Notes under the pieces: model-generated
Seen by the model: only the letters and a program-made list of their open reading frames with translations
Told to the model about the DNA's origin: nothing
The model's database searches: none
Shown here: one piece after another, positions 23,240 through 34,689 of the stretch
How positions within the stretch are numbered: position 1 is the first letter of the stretch
Layout of the letters: each line of letters starts with the position of its first letter
Program-made: the position numbers and the translations under genes
Assembly: GCF_047511655.1 (NCBI RefSeq)
Contig: NC_133403.1
Coordinates: 13,761,014 to 13,825,013, forward strand
Direction: 5' to 3'
Source of the DNA: Castor canadensis
Lineage: Eukaryota > Chordata > Mammalia > Rodentia > Castoridae
Length of the DNA: 64,000 bases

Positions 23240-23774
23240 AGTGTTTTTTTCTTCCCCCCTCTCCTGGTGCTGGGGATGGAACCCAAAGCCTTGCACATGC
23301 TAGGCAAGTGCTCTACCACCGAGCCATACCAGCTTAACATAGTTTTGTTTTTTTCTGGTACCAGAGATTAAACCCAGGACTTTGAATATGCTAGGCAAGC
23401 ACTATACCACTTAAGCCATGCCCCCAGCCCTTTTGTTTTTGAGACAGATCTTGCTACCTTTCTTGGCCTGGGTTGGCTTTAAACTCGAGGTCCTCCTGGG
23501 CCTCACCTCCTGAGTAGCTCGGGATTATAGGCATGAACCACCACATCCAGCTTTAAGTTTTTTTTTTGGTGGTACTGGGGTTCAAACTCAAGGCTTCATG
23601 CTTGCTACGTAGGTGCTCTACTACTTGAGCCACGTTGCCAGCCCTTTTTTGTGTTGGTTAATTTTGAGATAGGGTCTTGAGAACTGTTTGCCTGGCCTGG
23701 CTTTGCACCATGATCCTCCTGATTGCTGCCTCCTGAGAAGCTAGGATTACAGGTGTGAGCCCCTGGCACCTGAT
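23240..23774 (-). repeat. ID and two B1-dID SINEs, minus strand
   Basis: ID at 23240-23335, dimer at 23342-23554 and dimer at 23558-23774, stacked head to tail. Each T-tail abuts the next element's 5' end. Confidence 0.7.
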
Positions 23775-24017
23775 GGACCGCACATTTGTTTTTAAGAGGG
23801 ATAATGTCTATGAGGCTATGACTAGTCTTTGGGAGTATATGAAAGTTGTCTTGGAACAAGATGGTATGAAGAAAACTGAGGATGGGGGTGGGGAAGACAT
23901 GTTGAGGGACTCTAGTGTCTCCTGGTGGGCTGCACCAACTGCAGAGATGAGTCTTGGGTTAACTAACTCTGCCAGGGTGAGTAGTAAGGCTTTGTTTCTA
24001 AGGTTGAGACTGTGTTT

Positions 24018-24034
24018 TGTGTGTGTGTGTGTGT

Positions 24035-24066
<32 letters not shown>

Positions 24067-24067
24067 A
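24018..24067 (+). repeat. (GT)n microsatellite
   Basis: About 25 GT units, broken once by AT. It explains the valine/cysteine and threonine/histidine open frames here. Confidence 0.9.
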
Positions 24068-24321
24068 CACATGCATGTGTATGTGTGCACACATGGGGGT
24101 AGGGGGACACACCAGGGTTGCTCTCTTTGTACTAAGAACAGCAGTCTGGGAAAGAGCCAGAAGTGAGAGGGAAGAGGTGATATTTGTAAGCCTTCTATCT
24201 TGAGAAATTAAAGATTAAACATTAAGTGAAGAGGTCAGCATATACAAGCTCTTAGCATTGGCACCACAACTCTAAGTAAAATCAGTATGCTTGTTTTAAA
24301 ATAGTCTTTGGCTCTATGCTT

Positions 24322-24533
24322 CTTTTTTTCCTTCTTGTGGTACTGGTAAATGAACTCAGGTCCTTGCATATGCTAGGCAAGCTTTACTACTAAGCTACAT
24401 TCACAGTCCTTTTTTACTTTTTATTAGGATACCAGGTCTCACTAAATGCTCCAGGCTGGTCTCAAACTTGCCATCCTCCTTCCTCAGCCTTCCAAATTGC
24501 TGGGATTACAGGTGTGAGCCACCATGCTCAGTG
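24322..24533 (-). repeat. ID (24322-24408) and B1 (24410-24533)
   Basis: Adjacent minus-strand elements. The B1 ends in GCTGGGATTACAGGTGTGAG when read on plus. Confidence 0.65.
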
Positions 24534-24960
24534 CTGTTTGTTGAGGTTACAGAAATCCATGATCTCATGTTCCCTGTAGGGTAAAACCTGTGAGGTCACC
24601 TCAGAAAACTTCTGGGGCTCTGGAACAGCAAGGATAGGCAAACAGCTAGGATGAGATCACAATCATGGTAAAGTAAGCCACCAGGAAAGGCAGAACGAGT
24701 TGGGAGCTTGCATGAGTCCCTGAAATAGGGGAGGGTGTGCTAAGAAGGGGAGCATGACAAACATGCCCATGTGGCCTGTGTCAGCACGGCCAGATAGCTG
24801 CGCTCTGAACTGGCGTCCATCTTCTTCCTTGCGCTCCCCTTGCTCTAAACTGCAAGCTGTGCAGCCCTCAGTGCCACTGTGCACCCTCCGCCTCTAATGG
24901 GCATAGTGCTCAGCCTTGTCTTGCTCACGTCATCCTGAGACTCAGCATCCTTCCTTGCCC

Positions 24961-25040
24961 TTCCTCCTGCCCTTGCCAGTCGTGCCATTCTTCCTCCTGC
25001 CCTTGCAAGTTGTGCCATCCTTCCTCCTGCCCTTGCTAGT
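24961..25040. repeat. 30-bp minisatellite, 2.7 copies
   Basis: Units start at 24961, 24991 and 25021 with TTCCTCCTGCCCTTGC and end near GTGCCATYC. A detached half-unit (GTCGTGCCATTCTTCC) is at 25065-25080. The unit length is a multiple of three, so reading frames on the minus strand stay open. Confidence 0.8.
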
Positions 25041-25356
25041 AGGCACCAAAGACGCAGCAGTCCAGTCGTGCCATTCTTCCTGATGAAGAACAAGGGCTTG
25101 GAGCCCTCTGGGTTTCTCCAAAGTGGCCAAATCTGGGCAGATAAACCTTCTGCCTTGGAGATGTCTTTGATTCTGGAGGGCAGACTCCAGAGAACAGAAG
25201 TGAGAGATGGCTATCTGGAGCTTCCCTGGGCTCTGAGGGCAAAGGGTAGGTGGGGTTTTGGGCATGGAGAGCAAGGAAATGGGTCCTTTCACTTTCTTTT
25301 GTGAACTAGAAGCAGCCTCCCTGGTAGGCATGGACCACAGAGGTCTAAAGTGCCAA

Positions 25357-25475
25357 GATGTCAGGCACGGTGACATGCACCTGAGGTCCCAGCCACTGTG
25401 GAGAGGATAGCTTGAGCATAGGAATTTAAGACCAGCCTGTAAGAGCTCATCTCAAATTATGAAACAAAACAAAGT
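25357..25475 (+). repeat. B1-like SINE
   Basis: Diverged plus-strand monomer (GTCAGGCACGGTGACATGCA). Confidence 0.6.
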
Positions 25476-25728
25476 GCTAACATTCTCATATAGGGGGACA
25501 GTGGTGAGCTGTAGATGGTAGAACTACACTTCTTTTGCTTACGTCTATTCTCAAAATCCATGTCTTATTTGTGTAAACATCTTTTTCATGCTTAAAAAGA
25601 TTATATTCACTGACTCTGTAATTCCATTTCTACTAATGGAGCTACAAAATGTGGCCAAAAGAATGCACAGGAATGTCCAAAGGATGATTTATAGTAGCAA
25701 ACAATGGAAATAATTCAAATATCCAAGA

Positions 25729-25786
25729 GAGCCTCACACTTGCTAGACAGGCACTCTTTATCACCTGAGTCACTCTGCCAGCCCTG
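25729..25786 (-). repeat. dID fragment
   Basis: Only the part from GAGCCTCACACTTGCTAGAC to CACTCTGCCAGCCCT remains. Confidence 0.6.
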
Positions 25787-26027
25787 GCACTATTAAAAGT
25801 GGTGTTTTTCAAAGAAAGATTGCAGTTTAGAAAAGCATTCAAGATATAAGAGAAAGAGCAGAATACAAAAATATAGATACTGAAATGTTCCTAAGTACAT
25901 CTGAGCTATATATACATGTGTAATACATACATGAAAACTAGAAGGCATTACACTAAATCAGTAGTTATTGCGAGATAGTAATATCATGGGTGTTTATTTC
26001 TCTATGGCACTTATATCTAATTTTCCT

Positions 26028-26517
26028 TTTTTTTTGCCCTACTGAGGCTTGAACTCAGGACCTACACCTTGAGTACTCCACCAACCCTTTTTTGTGATGG
26101 GTTTTTCAAGATAGGGTCTCTCGAACGATTTGCCTGGGCTGGCTTCGAACCACAATCCTCCTGATCTCTGCTTCCTGAGTAGCTAGGATTACAGGTATGA
26201 GTCACTAGTGCCTGGTTATAATTTTCTACTAATGAATCTATACACTCAAATGTAAAAGTTAAGCTAGGAACATCTGTAGTACATGCCTACAGATGCAACT
26301 ACTTGGGAGGCTGAGGTCAGTTCAGAGCCAGCCTGGGCAACACACTGAGACTCTGTCTCTTAAAAAAAGAAAAAAACAAAAAAAAAAGAAAAAGAAAAAG
26401 GAAAACAGGGTGTGGTGCTGCATACCTGTAATCTCAGCACTCAGGAGGCTGAGGCAAGAGGATTGTGAGTTTAAGACCAGCTTTGGCTACACAGCAAGAC
26501 TCTGGCACAAAAATGAA
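26028..26517. repeat. B1-dID (minus) and two B1 (plus)
   Basis: 26028-26217 is a minus-strand dimer. 26261-26400 and 26406-26517 are plus-strand B1 monomers, the second running into the purine tract below. Confidence 0.7.
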
Positions 26518-26687
26518 AAAGAGAGAGAAAGAGACAGAGACAGAGACAGAGAGACAGAACAAAGAGAAAGAGAAAAAGTGAAAGAGAAAGAGAAAGAGTG
26601 AAAGAGAAAGAGAAACAGAAAAAGAGAGAGTGAAGAGAAAGAGAAAGTGAAGGAGAAAGAGAAAAAGCAAAAGAGAAAGAGAGGAAT
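26514..26687 (+). repeat. GA-rich polypurine tract, about 170 bp
   Basis: Mostly GAGAAA and GAAAGA units with a few C or T interruptions. It grew from the A-tail of the B1 ending at 26517. Confidence 0.85.
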
Positions 26688-26714
26688 GGTTAAGTGCTAT
26701 AAAAAGAGAGTCAT

Positions 26715-26985
26715 TACATCTCCTAGTTACTAGGGAGGCTGAGATTAGAATAGCGGTCAAGGCCAGCCTAGTCAAAAAGTTCAGGAGACCCCATCTTCAA
26801 AATACCCACAGCAAAATGGACTGGAGGTGTAGCTCAGCCCATAGAGTACCTGCTTTGCAAGTGCAAAGCCCTGAGCCCTGAGCCCTGAGTTCAAACCCCA
26901 GACCTGCCCCTCCCCCCAAAAAAGTCGCTGTGTTGGGGATGTAGCTCAGTGGCAAAGTGCTTGTACACACACACACACACACCAT
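26715..26985 (+). repeat. B1-dID SINE and truncated ID with (CA)n
   Basis: The dimer ends at 26923; its ID half carries a local triplication of CCCTGAG near 26869-26889. From 26930 a truncated ID (GGATGTAGCTCAGTGGCAAA) runs into (CA)9. Confidence 0.7.
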
Positions 26986-27815
26986 CAAGTGCTACTATTG
27001 GGCCCTGTGAATAAAGTGGTGACAAAACAGAAACATTCCCGTGCTCTCCTGGAACTGATAGTATACTGAGGAAACAGCTGATAAGAAGATCACCAGTGGA
27101 GCCCCATAGAGATATAAAGGCTCTCTGAGTGCTTGTAAGAGATGGTTACACTGAGACAACTCATGGTGTAAGACAAAGCCAGCCTGCAATGTGGGGAGAA
27201 AGGCCACTCCAGGCACAGGGGGACATGAGGAAGAAGGAACTGGCATCACAAGGCCCACAAGACCCTGCAGTGGTGGGGCACAGAACCTGGACTGTGTTCT
27301 CAGTGTACACCAGGGAGTTCATGAATTTCAGAATACACCACCTGACTTCTGTTTTGAAAGCTCACTTTGGCCAAAATGCCAAAATGAGTGATAATTCTTA
27401 CTAGGCTGGGCACTTTCTTACAGGCTTGCCAGTGTCTGCTCATAGAACCCTCCCCCCCAATCCTCAGGGTATCCTGTAATACAGGGGAGGAAACTGGGGC
27501 TCCACATGGCCAGGTAAGAAGGATGGAATGAGTAAGTTACATCCAGACTATACTTAGGTCTTACAGAGACTTGTAGGTCCCTACTGTTATCAAGATCCAA
27601 ACTGTGGTATAGACAGCTCAGCTGGACTGAAAGCAGGAAATGGGGAGAAGTGGGCAGATTGCTGAGATGGTGAGGCAGTGAGATGAACATGACTCTAGGT
27701 GGGTTGTGACACTCAGTAAGGGAACAGCTAGAGTGGTTGGGGTGTACTGGTTGTGTCTGGAATGTGCTGTCTGGAGGATGAACAGTTCAGAGGCTGGTGC
27801 AGCTCTCGGTCTTAC

Positions 27816-27914
27816 CTAGGTTGCTGTCGATCTTCTGGTGATAGGCTCGAAGGTGCAGGTTTTTCGGGTAAGCCTCAGTACTCACAGCAGAACCAGGCCC
27901 TCCAGAGACTGAGT
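27816..27914 (-). CDS. SNAP29: SNAP29 exon 4
   Basis: Residues 171-204, including [20 protein letters not shown] just before the second SNARE motif. The acceptor TAAATTCAG precedes 27914, and the exon ends CTAG at 27816 before GTAAGA. The first two bases (AC) complete Asp171 with the last G of exon 3, and the final G starts Asp204. The linker start (SVSGGPGSA) is less conserved than the [14 protein letters not shown] part. Confidence 0.96.
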
Positions 27915-27979
27915 CTGAATTTAGAAACACCAGAAGAATGGTTAACTGATGTCCCTTGAAATGCTGCTTCATGGAATTG

Positions 27980-28074
27980 ATCTTATTTATTTATTTTGTG
28001 GACCTAGAGATAGAACCAAGGATGCCACTCATGACAGGCAAGTGCTCTAACACTAGTTACTCTCTAAGCCCCAC
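27980..28074 (-). repeat. ID element
   Basis: Diverged minus-strand ID (ACAGGCAAGTGCTCTAACAC). Begins within 70 bp of exon 4. Confidence 0.55.
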
Positions 28075-28407
28075 CATGTTAATCTGGAAAATGAGTGGAA
28101 GGAATGAGATGGCTGATTCTAAGGTTATGCAGAGGATCAGAGGTGGGAATGGATATATCACATGAGGGAGGAGCCCAGGGCAGGTTCATGGGCTGGAGGG
28201 AGATGTTCCCAAGGGAGTAGATGGGGGCTCCAGCTTTTTTCCCTTAGCCCTTGGGAGATCAAAGGGATTCGGTGTATGGATTACCTGGTTAGACAGCAGG
28301 ACATAAGCTTTGGAAAGAGATGCATACAAGAAACAGCACAGTAGGGAACTAAATCAATACAAAACTATCCAGGCTCACAGACAAGGTGTTGGAGACAAGG
28401 TTGTATT

Positions 28408-28698
28408 GTATTTGTTTTTTTCTGGTGCTGTGGACTGAACCCAGACCTTGTGCATGCAAGGCACATACTATATCATGGAGCTATTCCTCCAACCTTCTTG
28501 GTCTTTCTTTTCCCTTTCCCTCCATGCTGCCTTTTTTTTTTTTTTTTTGGTAGCACTGGGGTTTGAACTCAGGGCCTCACGCTTACTAGGCAGGTGCTCT
28601 TACTGCTTGAGCCACCCCACCAGCTCTTATATGTGATGAATTTTTTTTGAGATAGGGTCTTGAGAACTATTACAGGCGTGAGCCACTGGTGACCAGCT
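28408..28698 (-). repeat. ID and internally deleted B1-dID
   Basis: ID at 28408-28496; dimer at 28531-28698 lacking most of its B1 middle (GAGAACTATTACAGGCGTGA joins parts normally about 60 bp apart). Confidence 0.65.
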
Positions 28699-28734
28699 CT
28701 CCCTGCCCTTCCCTTTTTCTTTCTCTCCTTCCCA

Positions 28735-28866
28735 TTTTTTATGAGGCAGTGTCTTGATATAAGCCTATGTTGCCAGGCTTACTTTGAAGGTCTGGGCTCA
28801 AGCGATCCTCTTGTCTCAGTCTCCTGAGTAGCTGGGACTAAAGGTACACACACTACCACACCAGCA
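28735..28866 (-). repeat. B1-like SINE
   Basis: Minus-strand monomer with CCTGAGTAGCTGGGACTAAA, closer to a primate-Alu-like spelling than most others here. Confidence 0.6.
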
Positions 28867-29130
28867 GAGACAGGGTTAAAAAAAATCAAAGTTGTTATAT
28901 TACGGAAATGGATTATGGGTGTTTTGTTTTGTTGGAAATTGATTTCTATGCTGTCTTTTCACTTAAACAAGCAAAAAGGAAATGTTAAATAATGCACATT
29001 TGCCTCAAGAAAGCTCCTTGGACTTCAGCTTCTAAACACAAACAGAAAAATTCTAAATACAAACAGAAAGGCCATGTCATCTCATTACCCATTTTGGAGA
29101 AACATCTCTTTTTACACTGAGCAAACAGCT

Positions 29131-29467
29131 GTTCCTCCCTATCCTAGGGGGATTGTTTCCAGGATCATCCTTGGATATCAAAAGCCAGGGATGCTCAGAT
29201 CCTTATATAAAATGCATATAACCTATGTACCTCCTTCTCCATACATTAAATTAGCTCTAGATGATTTACAATACCTCATACAATGCAAATGCTATGTAAA
29301 TAGCTGTTACACTGCCCTGGTTAGGGACTAATGGCGAGACTTAGCATCTTGTACATGTTCAGTATAGCACAGTTAATTTTCCATTCAGAACACTCTGACT
29401 CATCAGAAGGCTCAATCTGTTGACTGGGACCTGAAGATCAAATCCACGAACATGAAGGTCCAGCTGT
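29131..29467 (+). mobile_element. MER2/Tigger-type DNA transposon remnant
   Basis: Recognised by GGGATTGTTTCCAGGATC, TTATATAAAATGCATATAAC and GCAAATGCTATGTAAATAG, phrases of a non-autonomous TcMar-Tigger family spread in mammals. The family name is from memory. Non-coding and ancient. Confidence 0.6.
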
Positions 29468-29503
29468 GTAACTCCAGCACCAACCTGCCTAAACCAGTTT
29501 ACA

Positions 29504-29881
29504 GTGTCTTTTTTGGCAGTACTGGAATTTGAACTCAGGGCCTGGAGCTTGCTAGGCAAGTGCTCTACCTCTTGAGTCAACCCCCAGCCCTTTTAGCTCC
29601 TTTTTTGCTTCAGTTTGTTTTTCAGATATGATCTCAAGGTTTTGTCTTGAGGATTGGCCTCAGATCTTGATCCTCCTACCTCTTCCTTCTGAGTAGCTGG
29701 GGTTTTTTTTTGTGCTGTAGTAGTTTGAACTCTGTGCTTTTGAGGCAGGTGCCAGCCCTTAGCTTGTTTTCTGAGATAGAATCTTGCTAACTTTTTGCCT
29801 GGGCTGGCCTCGAACTGAAATCTTTCCCATCTCCAGCTCTCAAGTAGCTGGGATTATAAGCATAAACCACCATGCCTGGCC
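29504..29881 (-). repeat. Composite SINE: ID, B1 parts and nested dID
   Basis: dID at 29504-29590, a B1-like unit to about 29700, a truncated dID (29701-29760) and a B1 to 29881. It looks like a B1-B1-ID trimer entered by another fragment. Confidence 0.6.
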
Positions 29882-30135
29882 TTATTTATTTGTTGTTTAA
29901 CTTTCTTAAGTTAACATACACCACACAAATAAACATTCCCTTTAATTCTTTAAAATTGTGTATTTCCGGTTCAGGATCTTTTTCTGCTTCTCCAGGATGT
30001 GACACTGAGGTAGGTTTTCTTGGACCCTTTGCATTTTAGTTTTCTCTTTCTCCCATGTTTTTCACCTTTCCACAATGAACTGTGTCCATGTCAGTCTGTC
30101 CTGACCCATGGCTCTTCTTCAATCGGGTGGTCTGT

Positions 30136-30249
30136 TATTTTTTTTTCCCCTTCGGGGTCTTGTGATGTGGCCCAGGCTGGTCTCACTCTTGATCCTCCTG
30201 CCCCAGCCTCTCCAGTACTGGGATTACAAGTGTGGACTACCATGCCCTA
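30136..30249 (-). repeat. B1-like SINE
   Basis: Minus-strand monomer (GGCCCAGGCTGGTCTCACTC). Confidence 0.6.
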
Positions 30250-30788
30250 CTTTGTCTTCCCCTAAGAAGGATCCTGGTGAGGACCCTGGGTCCAACTAGA
30301 TAACCCAGGATAGTCTCCCTATCATAAGGTCAGCTGATTAGCAACTAAAACTCCATCTACATGAATAATTCTCCTTTGTCTATAATCTAACATATTCATA
30401 GACTCTGAGGACTAGGAAAAAGACACCTCTGGGGGACCATTCTTTTACTTACTGTAATGGTTGTTCCGATAGTTGCCTTTTCACTGCAGGAACTGCTCAG
30501 AGCTCCACTAGGCTGTAACCAATGGCAGGCATGCTCAGGTTCAATGAGATGTCCCCACTTTCTTAATTCACCCTCCATGATGCAGGAAGGGAAGAACTTC
30601 ATTGTTACACATACCTCTGCTTCCCTGAGAACAGGCCTGGGCTGTAATACCCTTTGCTCAGCACATGGGAGGCCAGCTGCTAGAGCCCTGGCCCATCACT
30701 GGAGATGGCTGTCCCCATGCCCCTCAGGCCTAAGCCAGAGGCTACCCACAGGATCCACATGTGCATATGCACACAGATCTCCACTTAC

Positions 30789-30874
30789 CTACATCATTCA
30801 GCCTTCTGAGGTTTGGGTGACTGGCCTGGTACTTTGCTTCCTGCTCTTTACTCGTATTTATGGCTTCTTTCAAT
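30789..30874 (-). CDS. SNAP29: SNAP29 exon 3
   Basis: An 86-nt exon; the frame it carries is short and overlapped by a longer antisense frame, so it is easy to miss. The acceptor has a good pyrimidine tract (TCTTTTCTTTTCATCCAAAG) before 30874, and the donor is GTAAGT from 30788. Its first A completes Arg142. It then encodes [20 protein letters not shown] and NLRRLNDV, then G as the first base of Asp171. The phase fits exons 2 and 4 exactly. This is the linker between the two SNARE helices; Asn147 and Val170 differ from human in memory. Confidence 0.95.
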
Positions 30875-31149
30875 CTTTGGATGAAAAGAAAAGATTTAAG
30901 AAAGAAAAACACCTATGACAGTGTTATCAGTCTTCTTAAGTGATGCCTGTGTGCTGAAGATCAAATGCCTCTCCTAGCTAAAGAAGGGATTTCAACAGTC
31001 CTTCCTGGGAGCATGATGGGCTGCACAGGAAGGTGAGGAAGACCCCTGCCTTAGAAGCACAGCATCTTGTTAGGTGGTCCTTACTTAGGATAATGAGGAG
31101 TCCTATAAGCAGGTAGATGAAAAGTAGATGAAATTATCAAGTGAGTATG

Positions 31150-31685
31150 TTAGATCACAGGTCAGCAAATTATGACCAATAGAGCAAATGTGGTCCACTA
31201 TCTACAGTAAGCCAGCCTTATCTGTGGATTTATTACACATGGTTTTCACCAAGCATGATCAGAATAAATAAATTTCAAAGACAAAAATTTTAAATTCCTA
31301 TGCATGTATCACACAGCTCAGTGGACCCAGTAAAGTTCTCAGTGAGTCCCATGTTATCATCAGTTGTGTTTAAATCATTGTATAATCTGCTGAGTGTTTC
31401 TGTGCCCTTAATTTTGTGAAAATCTGTCTCCTAAAAAGCAACTGGTGCCCAAATAGCATGGTAAAAGTGGATGTGCTTAATTTAAGTGTCAAAGTAAAAC
31501 TCTAAGATTTGTTGAAAGGCAGCATGTCTGTAGGAGAAGTTGGGTAGCCTTATGGGAAAAACAAATCAAGTGTCTGCAGTATAGCACTGAACTCTATGTA
31601 TGCATCCTGAGCATTTGTGGGGTTTTCTCAATGGTGGTTTCCTTAGAACCATATACCTGTGGATACCAAGAGTCTACTGTATTCT
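31150..31685 (+). mobile_element. Tigger-type DNA transposon remnant
   Basis: Text near 31505-31565 resembles a decayed Tigger transposase segment, and the right end (CTGTGGATACCAAGAGTCTA, 31658-31677) resembles a MER2-like terminus. The left part (31150-31210) resembles the old repeat at 18130. No intact frame. Confidence 0.5.
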
Positions 31686-31696
31686 CCCCTCACCTT

Positions 31697-32069
31697 TTTT
31701 TTTTTTAATCAAAAAGGGTCTTACTATGTAGCCCAGGCTGGCCTAGAACTGGCAATCCTCCTGCCTCAACCTCCTGAGTGCTGGGATTAATGGTATGTAC
31801 TACGATGCCCAATTCCCTATTAAAAAAAAAACCCAATAAAACCTGAGATAATATACATATAACAATTCCATCACTTGTGTATGTGTGTGGTACTGGGGCT
31901 TGAACTCAGGGCCTACACCCTGAGTCACTCTACCACCCCTTTTTTGTGATGGGTTTTTTCGAGATACAGTCTTGTGAACTATCTGCCCGGGCTGGCTTTG
32001 AACTGTGATCCTCCTAATCTCTGTCTCCTGAATAGACAGTATTACAGGTGTGAGCCACCAGTGCCTAGC
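31697..32069 (-). repeat. B1 (31697-31812) and B1-dID (31880-32069)
   Basis: Both minus strand; the dimer is complete. Confidence 0.7.
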
Positions 32070-32222
32070 CCACCACTTGTTTTATATAGCCACAGCAATG
32101 AATGGCCTATACAGATGACTACTTGCACTGGGCTGGATGATAGGGACCATTAACTTTGAACCTCAATTAAGAATTTAATTCTTGGCAGTGATGGCAAAGG
32201 AGAAAAAGAAGAATTTCATTCT

Positions 32223-32320
32223 TGGGCTGTGGAAAGAGCTAAGTAGTACAGGGTTTGCCTAGAATGTGCAAAGCCCTGGGTTCAATCCCCAGCATGCCCA
32301 CCACCCCCCCAAAAAAAAAA
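32223..32320 (+). repeat. ID element
   Basis: Plus-strand ID (GCAAAGCCCTGGGTTCAATC) ending in C8 then A10. Confidence 0.7.
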
Positions 32321-32649
32321 GAAGGAAAAAGAATTTCATTCTCATTAATAGACTCAGATTGCCAAAGATTATACTGAACTAGTATTGTTTTTAAATATTG
32401 GAGTTTGTCACTAAAAACTTGTAAAAATTTGTTTTTTCCTCTCATTATGTGAGTCCCTACAAATTATCTTTACTTCCTGGTGCAGAAAGCCTCCTTTCTA
32501 GGCTCTGGTTATAGACAGAGTTTATCAGCCTGTGCTTAACACTACTGAGCCATGAGGAGTACAGAAGGACTTCCACGTGGGAGCTGAGACCCCCCTAACA
32601 GCCTGTGCTTCTCTATTTCTGCCCAACAACAGCCCGGCCATAATTATCA

Positions 32650-32877
32650 TTTTTTTTTTTTTGGTTGGTTTTTGGTGCTGGGGATTGAATTCAGGACCTT
32701 GCATATGCTAGGCAAGTGCTCTACCACTAAGCTGCATCCCCAACCCTTATTTTATTTAATTTATTTATTTTTTTGAGACAGGGTCCCACTATACTGCTTA
32801 GGCTGGTTTCCAACTCTTCGACCACCTGCCTCCAACCTTCTCTATTCGCTAGGATTACAGGTGTGCACGTCTAGCTA
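32650..32877 (-). repeat. ID (32650-32748) and B1 (32749-32877)
   Basis: The ID is close to the classic consensus (GGTGCTGGGGATTGAATTCA). It adjoins the T-rich tail of the B1. Confidence 0.7.
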
Positions 32878-33138
32878 GTTATCCGCATTTTTATCCTCTG
32901 TAGGGTACTATGTACAGAAATCTGGGCAAACAACCTCTAGATCTTCCTCTCTCCAGGAAGAAATATGTTTCAGAAATCTGTCCCATCCTGTATTACCTCT
33001 CTAGCCTTATATGGATTACGTCAATGTCTCTAAATCCATACCCTCCTTTCCAATCTTTATTCTCTGTTTGCCCAGGATCTTTCTAAAACAATCTTGACAT
33101 CCGCTTCACCAGCTAATGTCTTTATTTTTTGGTTTTGG

Positions 33139-33320
33139 CTTTTTTGTTTTGTTTTGGTGGTACTGGGGTTTGGATTCAGGGCTTTACACTTGCTAGGCAG
33201 GCACTCTATCACTTGAGTCACTCTGGCAGCCCTTTTTGTTTTGGGCTGGCTTTGAACCACAATCTTCCTGATCTCTGCCTCCTGAGTAGCCAAGATTACA
33301 GGTGTGAGCCACTGGCACCC
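33139..33320 (-). repeat. Internally deleted B1-dID SINE
   Basis: The linker and part of the B1 3' region are missing: GGCAGCCCTTTTTGTTTT joins directly to GGGCTGGCTTTGAACC. Confidence 0.65.
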
Positions 33321-33595
33321 AATTTTTTTTTTTTTTTATAAGAGGTTTAAAGTCTTTATTTGGACCACTCATACATGGACTGGATGGGCTCTATAGTCTC
33401 CTTCCCTGCAGCTTTCCCCCCAGTATTGAACCCTATCCCACTGATACTATCTGGAAGCCAGTGGAGGAGAATGTATAGGGCATTTTCTCATAAGGAAGCC
33501 ACAAATGTGTCCCTCATCACAATGACCCCAGATTCCTATCGGGTGTGTTGTAAACAGAGGAGTCATTCTTCAGGCCCCCTGCTCTGAGCACACCC
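33321..33595 (-). pseudogene. Possible processed-pseudogene 3' end, source unknown
   Basis: On the minus strand the sequence ends CCAAATAAAGACTTTAAACC and then an A15 tail (T-run at about 33322-33336). A polyadenylation signal this close before a genomic A-tract suggests a retrocopied mRNA. The upstream 250 bp has no long frame, and I could not identify the parent gene. A B1 borders it at 33596. Confidence 0.4.
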
Positions 33596-33832
33596 TTATT
33601 CTTTGGTTTCTTGAGATAGGGCCTTGCTATGTACCCCAGGTTGGCCCCCAACATGTGATCCTCCTGCCTCAGCCTCCTAAGTGCTAGGATTACAGGCGTG
33701 CACCACATCCTACTCCAGTTAAATTTTCTTTTCCTTCTAATGTTTTTCAGTTGATTTTTTGAAGTGCCAGCGACAGAAGCCAGGGCCTTGTGCATGCTAG
33801 GCACTCTACTACTGAGCTACATTCCCAGCCCT
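33596..33832 (-). repeat. B1 (33596-33712) and ID (33750-33832)
   Basis: Minus-strand elements, both near full length. Confidence 0.65.
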
Positions 33833-34689
33833 CTGTTAAATTCTTTGATTGCCTACTCTTAAAAACCAGTCCAGACTCCAGAAGGCTAACAGGTTTGCAG
33901 GCCCCCAGGGTTCCAGCTGCAGGTAGAATATAGCAGAGTCTCCTGGAATGGAGGGTTTCATCACTCTGAAGCAGTGACTGAAGGTCTAAAAAGCACATCT
34001 GGTTCCTCTGAGCATGCTGCAAGCTGTGGGTTGCTAGGCTGCGTGTGGGAGGAGACACTTGGCTTCTGAATCCACCTGACTACTACCCAGCTTGCACATC
34101 TATCTTACAAGTGACTTTGTTTTTTCTATGTACCATTACCTCCACAGGAATGATACACAAGTCAAGAGAACTTGGTTTCTGGGTGAAAAATGGCTCAGCC
34201 CTAAAGAAAATCAATTTCTAGGGATAATGACAGAAGTGACAAGAAAGTGAAGTGTAAGAGAGAGGTGGCCCTTGGTTGAAACCACATCTTGGGTAAGTTA
34301 GAGAATTCAAATTGGAAGGAAGGTTACATCTCTGACAGGAATGATTCCCTATGAACTTCTTGTGGGAACAAGGACATGCCGCTAATAAGGCTGGGTCAGT
34401 AAGGACAGAAGGGGCTTGCCAAGAGACACACAAAGCTGTAGAGAAGGCCGAAGGGTTTGAGTGATGAGGATGCACCCAGAAAACACATGACTCAACAGAC
34501 ATGTGATTATTTTAAGAGTTTTTAAGGCATAATATTCCTGCTTTATGGATTAAGAGTTTTGAAAAGATCAAAAAAATGTTACCATTTATTGCCTCTTGTA
34601 GAAGCGATGTACACTGCAGTGATTTTTGCAGATTGAGGGCCAAGGAACTGCAGGCTTTAGCTCACTGTCAAGAGCCTGTTGTGCTTTTT

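Larger units (their letters stand above)
27915..30788 (-). other. SNAP29: SNAP29 intron 3
   Basis: GT-AG intron of 2.9 kb. It holds IDs, a truncated B1-dID, a B1, a Tigger remnant and a composite SINE. 28080-28400 and 29890-30130 look unique. Confidence 0.93.

Noticed and set aside
23755-24203. Frames rich in Val/Cys or Thr/His
   Set aside because: They are translations of the (GT)n microsatellite.
24961-25080. CRISPR-like repeat array
   Set aside because: The repeats are directly adjacent with no spacers, and the DNA is mammalian.
30457-30918. 153-codon plus-strand open frame
   Set aside because: It runs antisense across SNAP29 exon 3, has no recognisable domain and lies in an intron otherwise.
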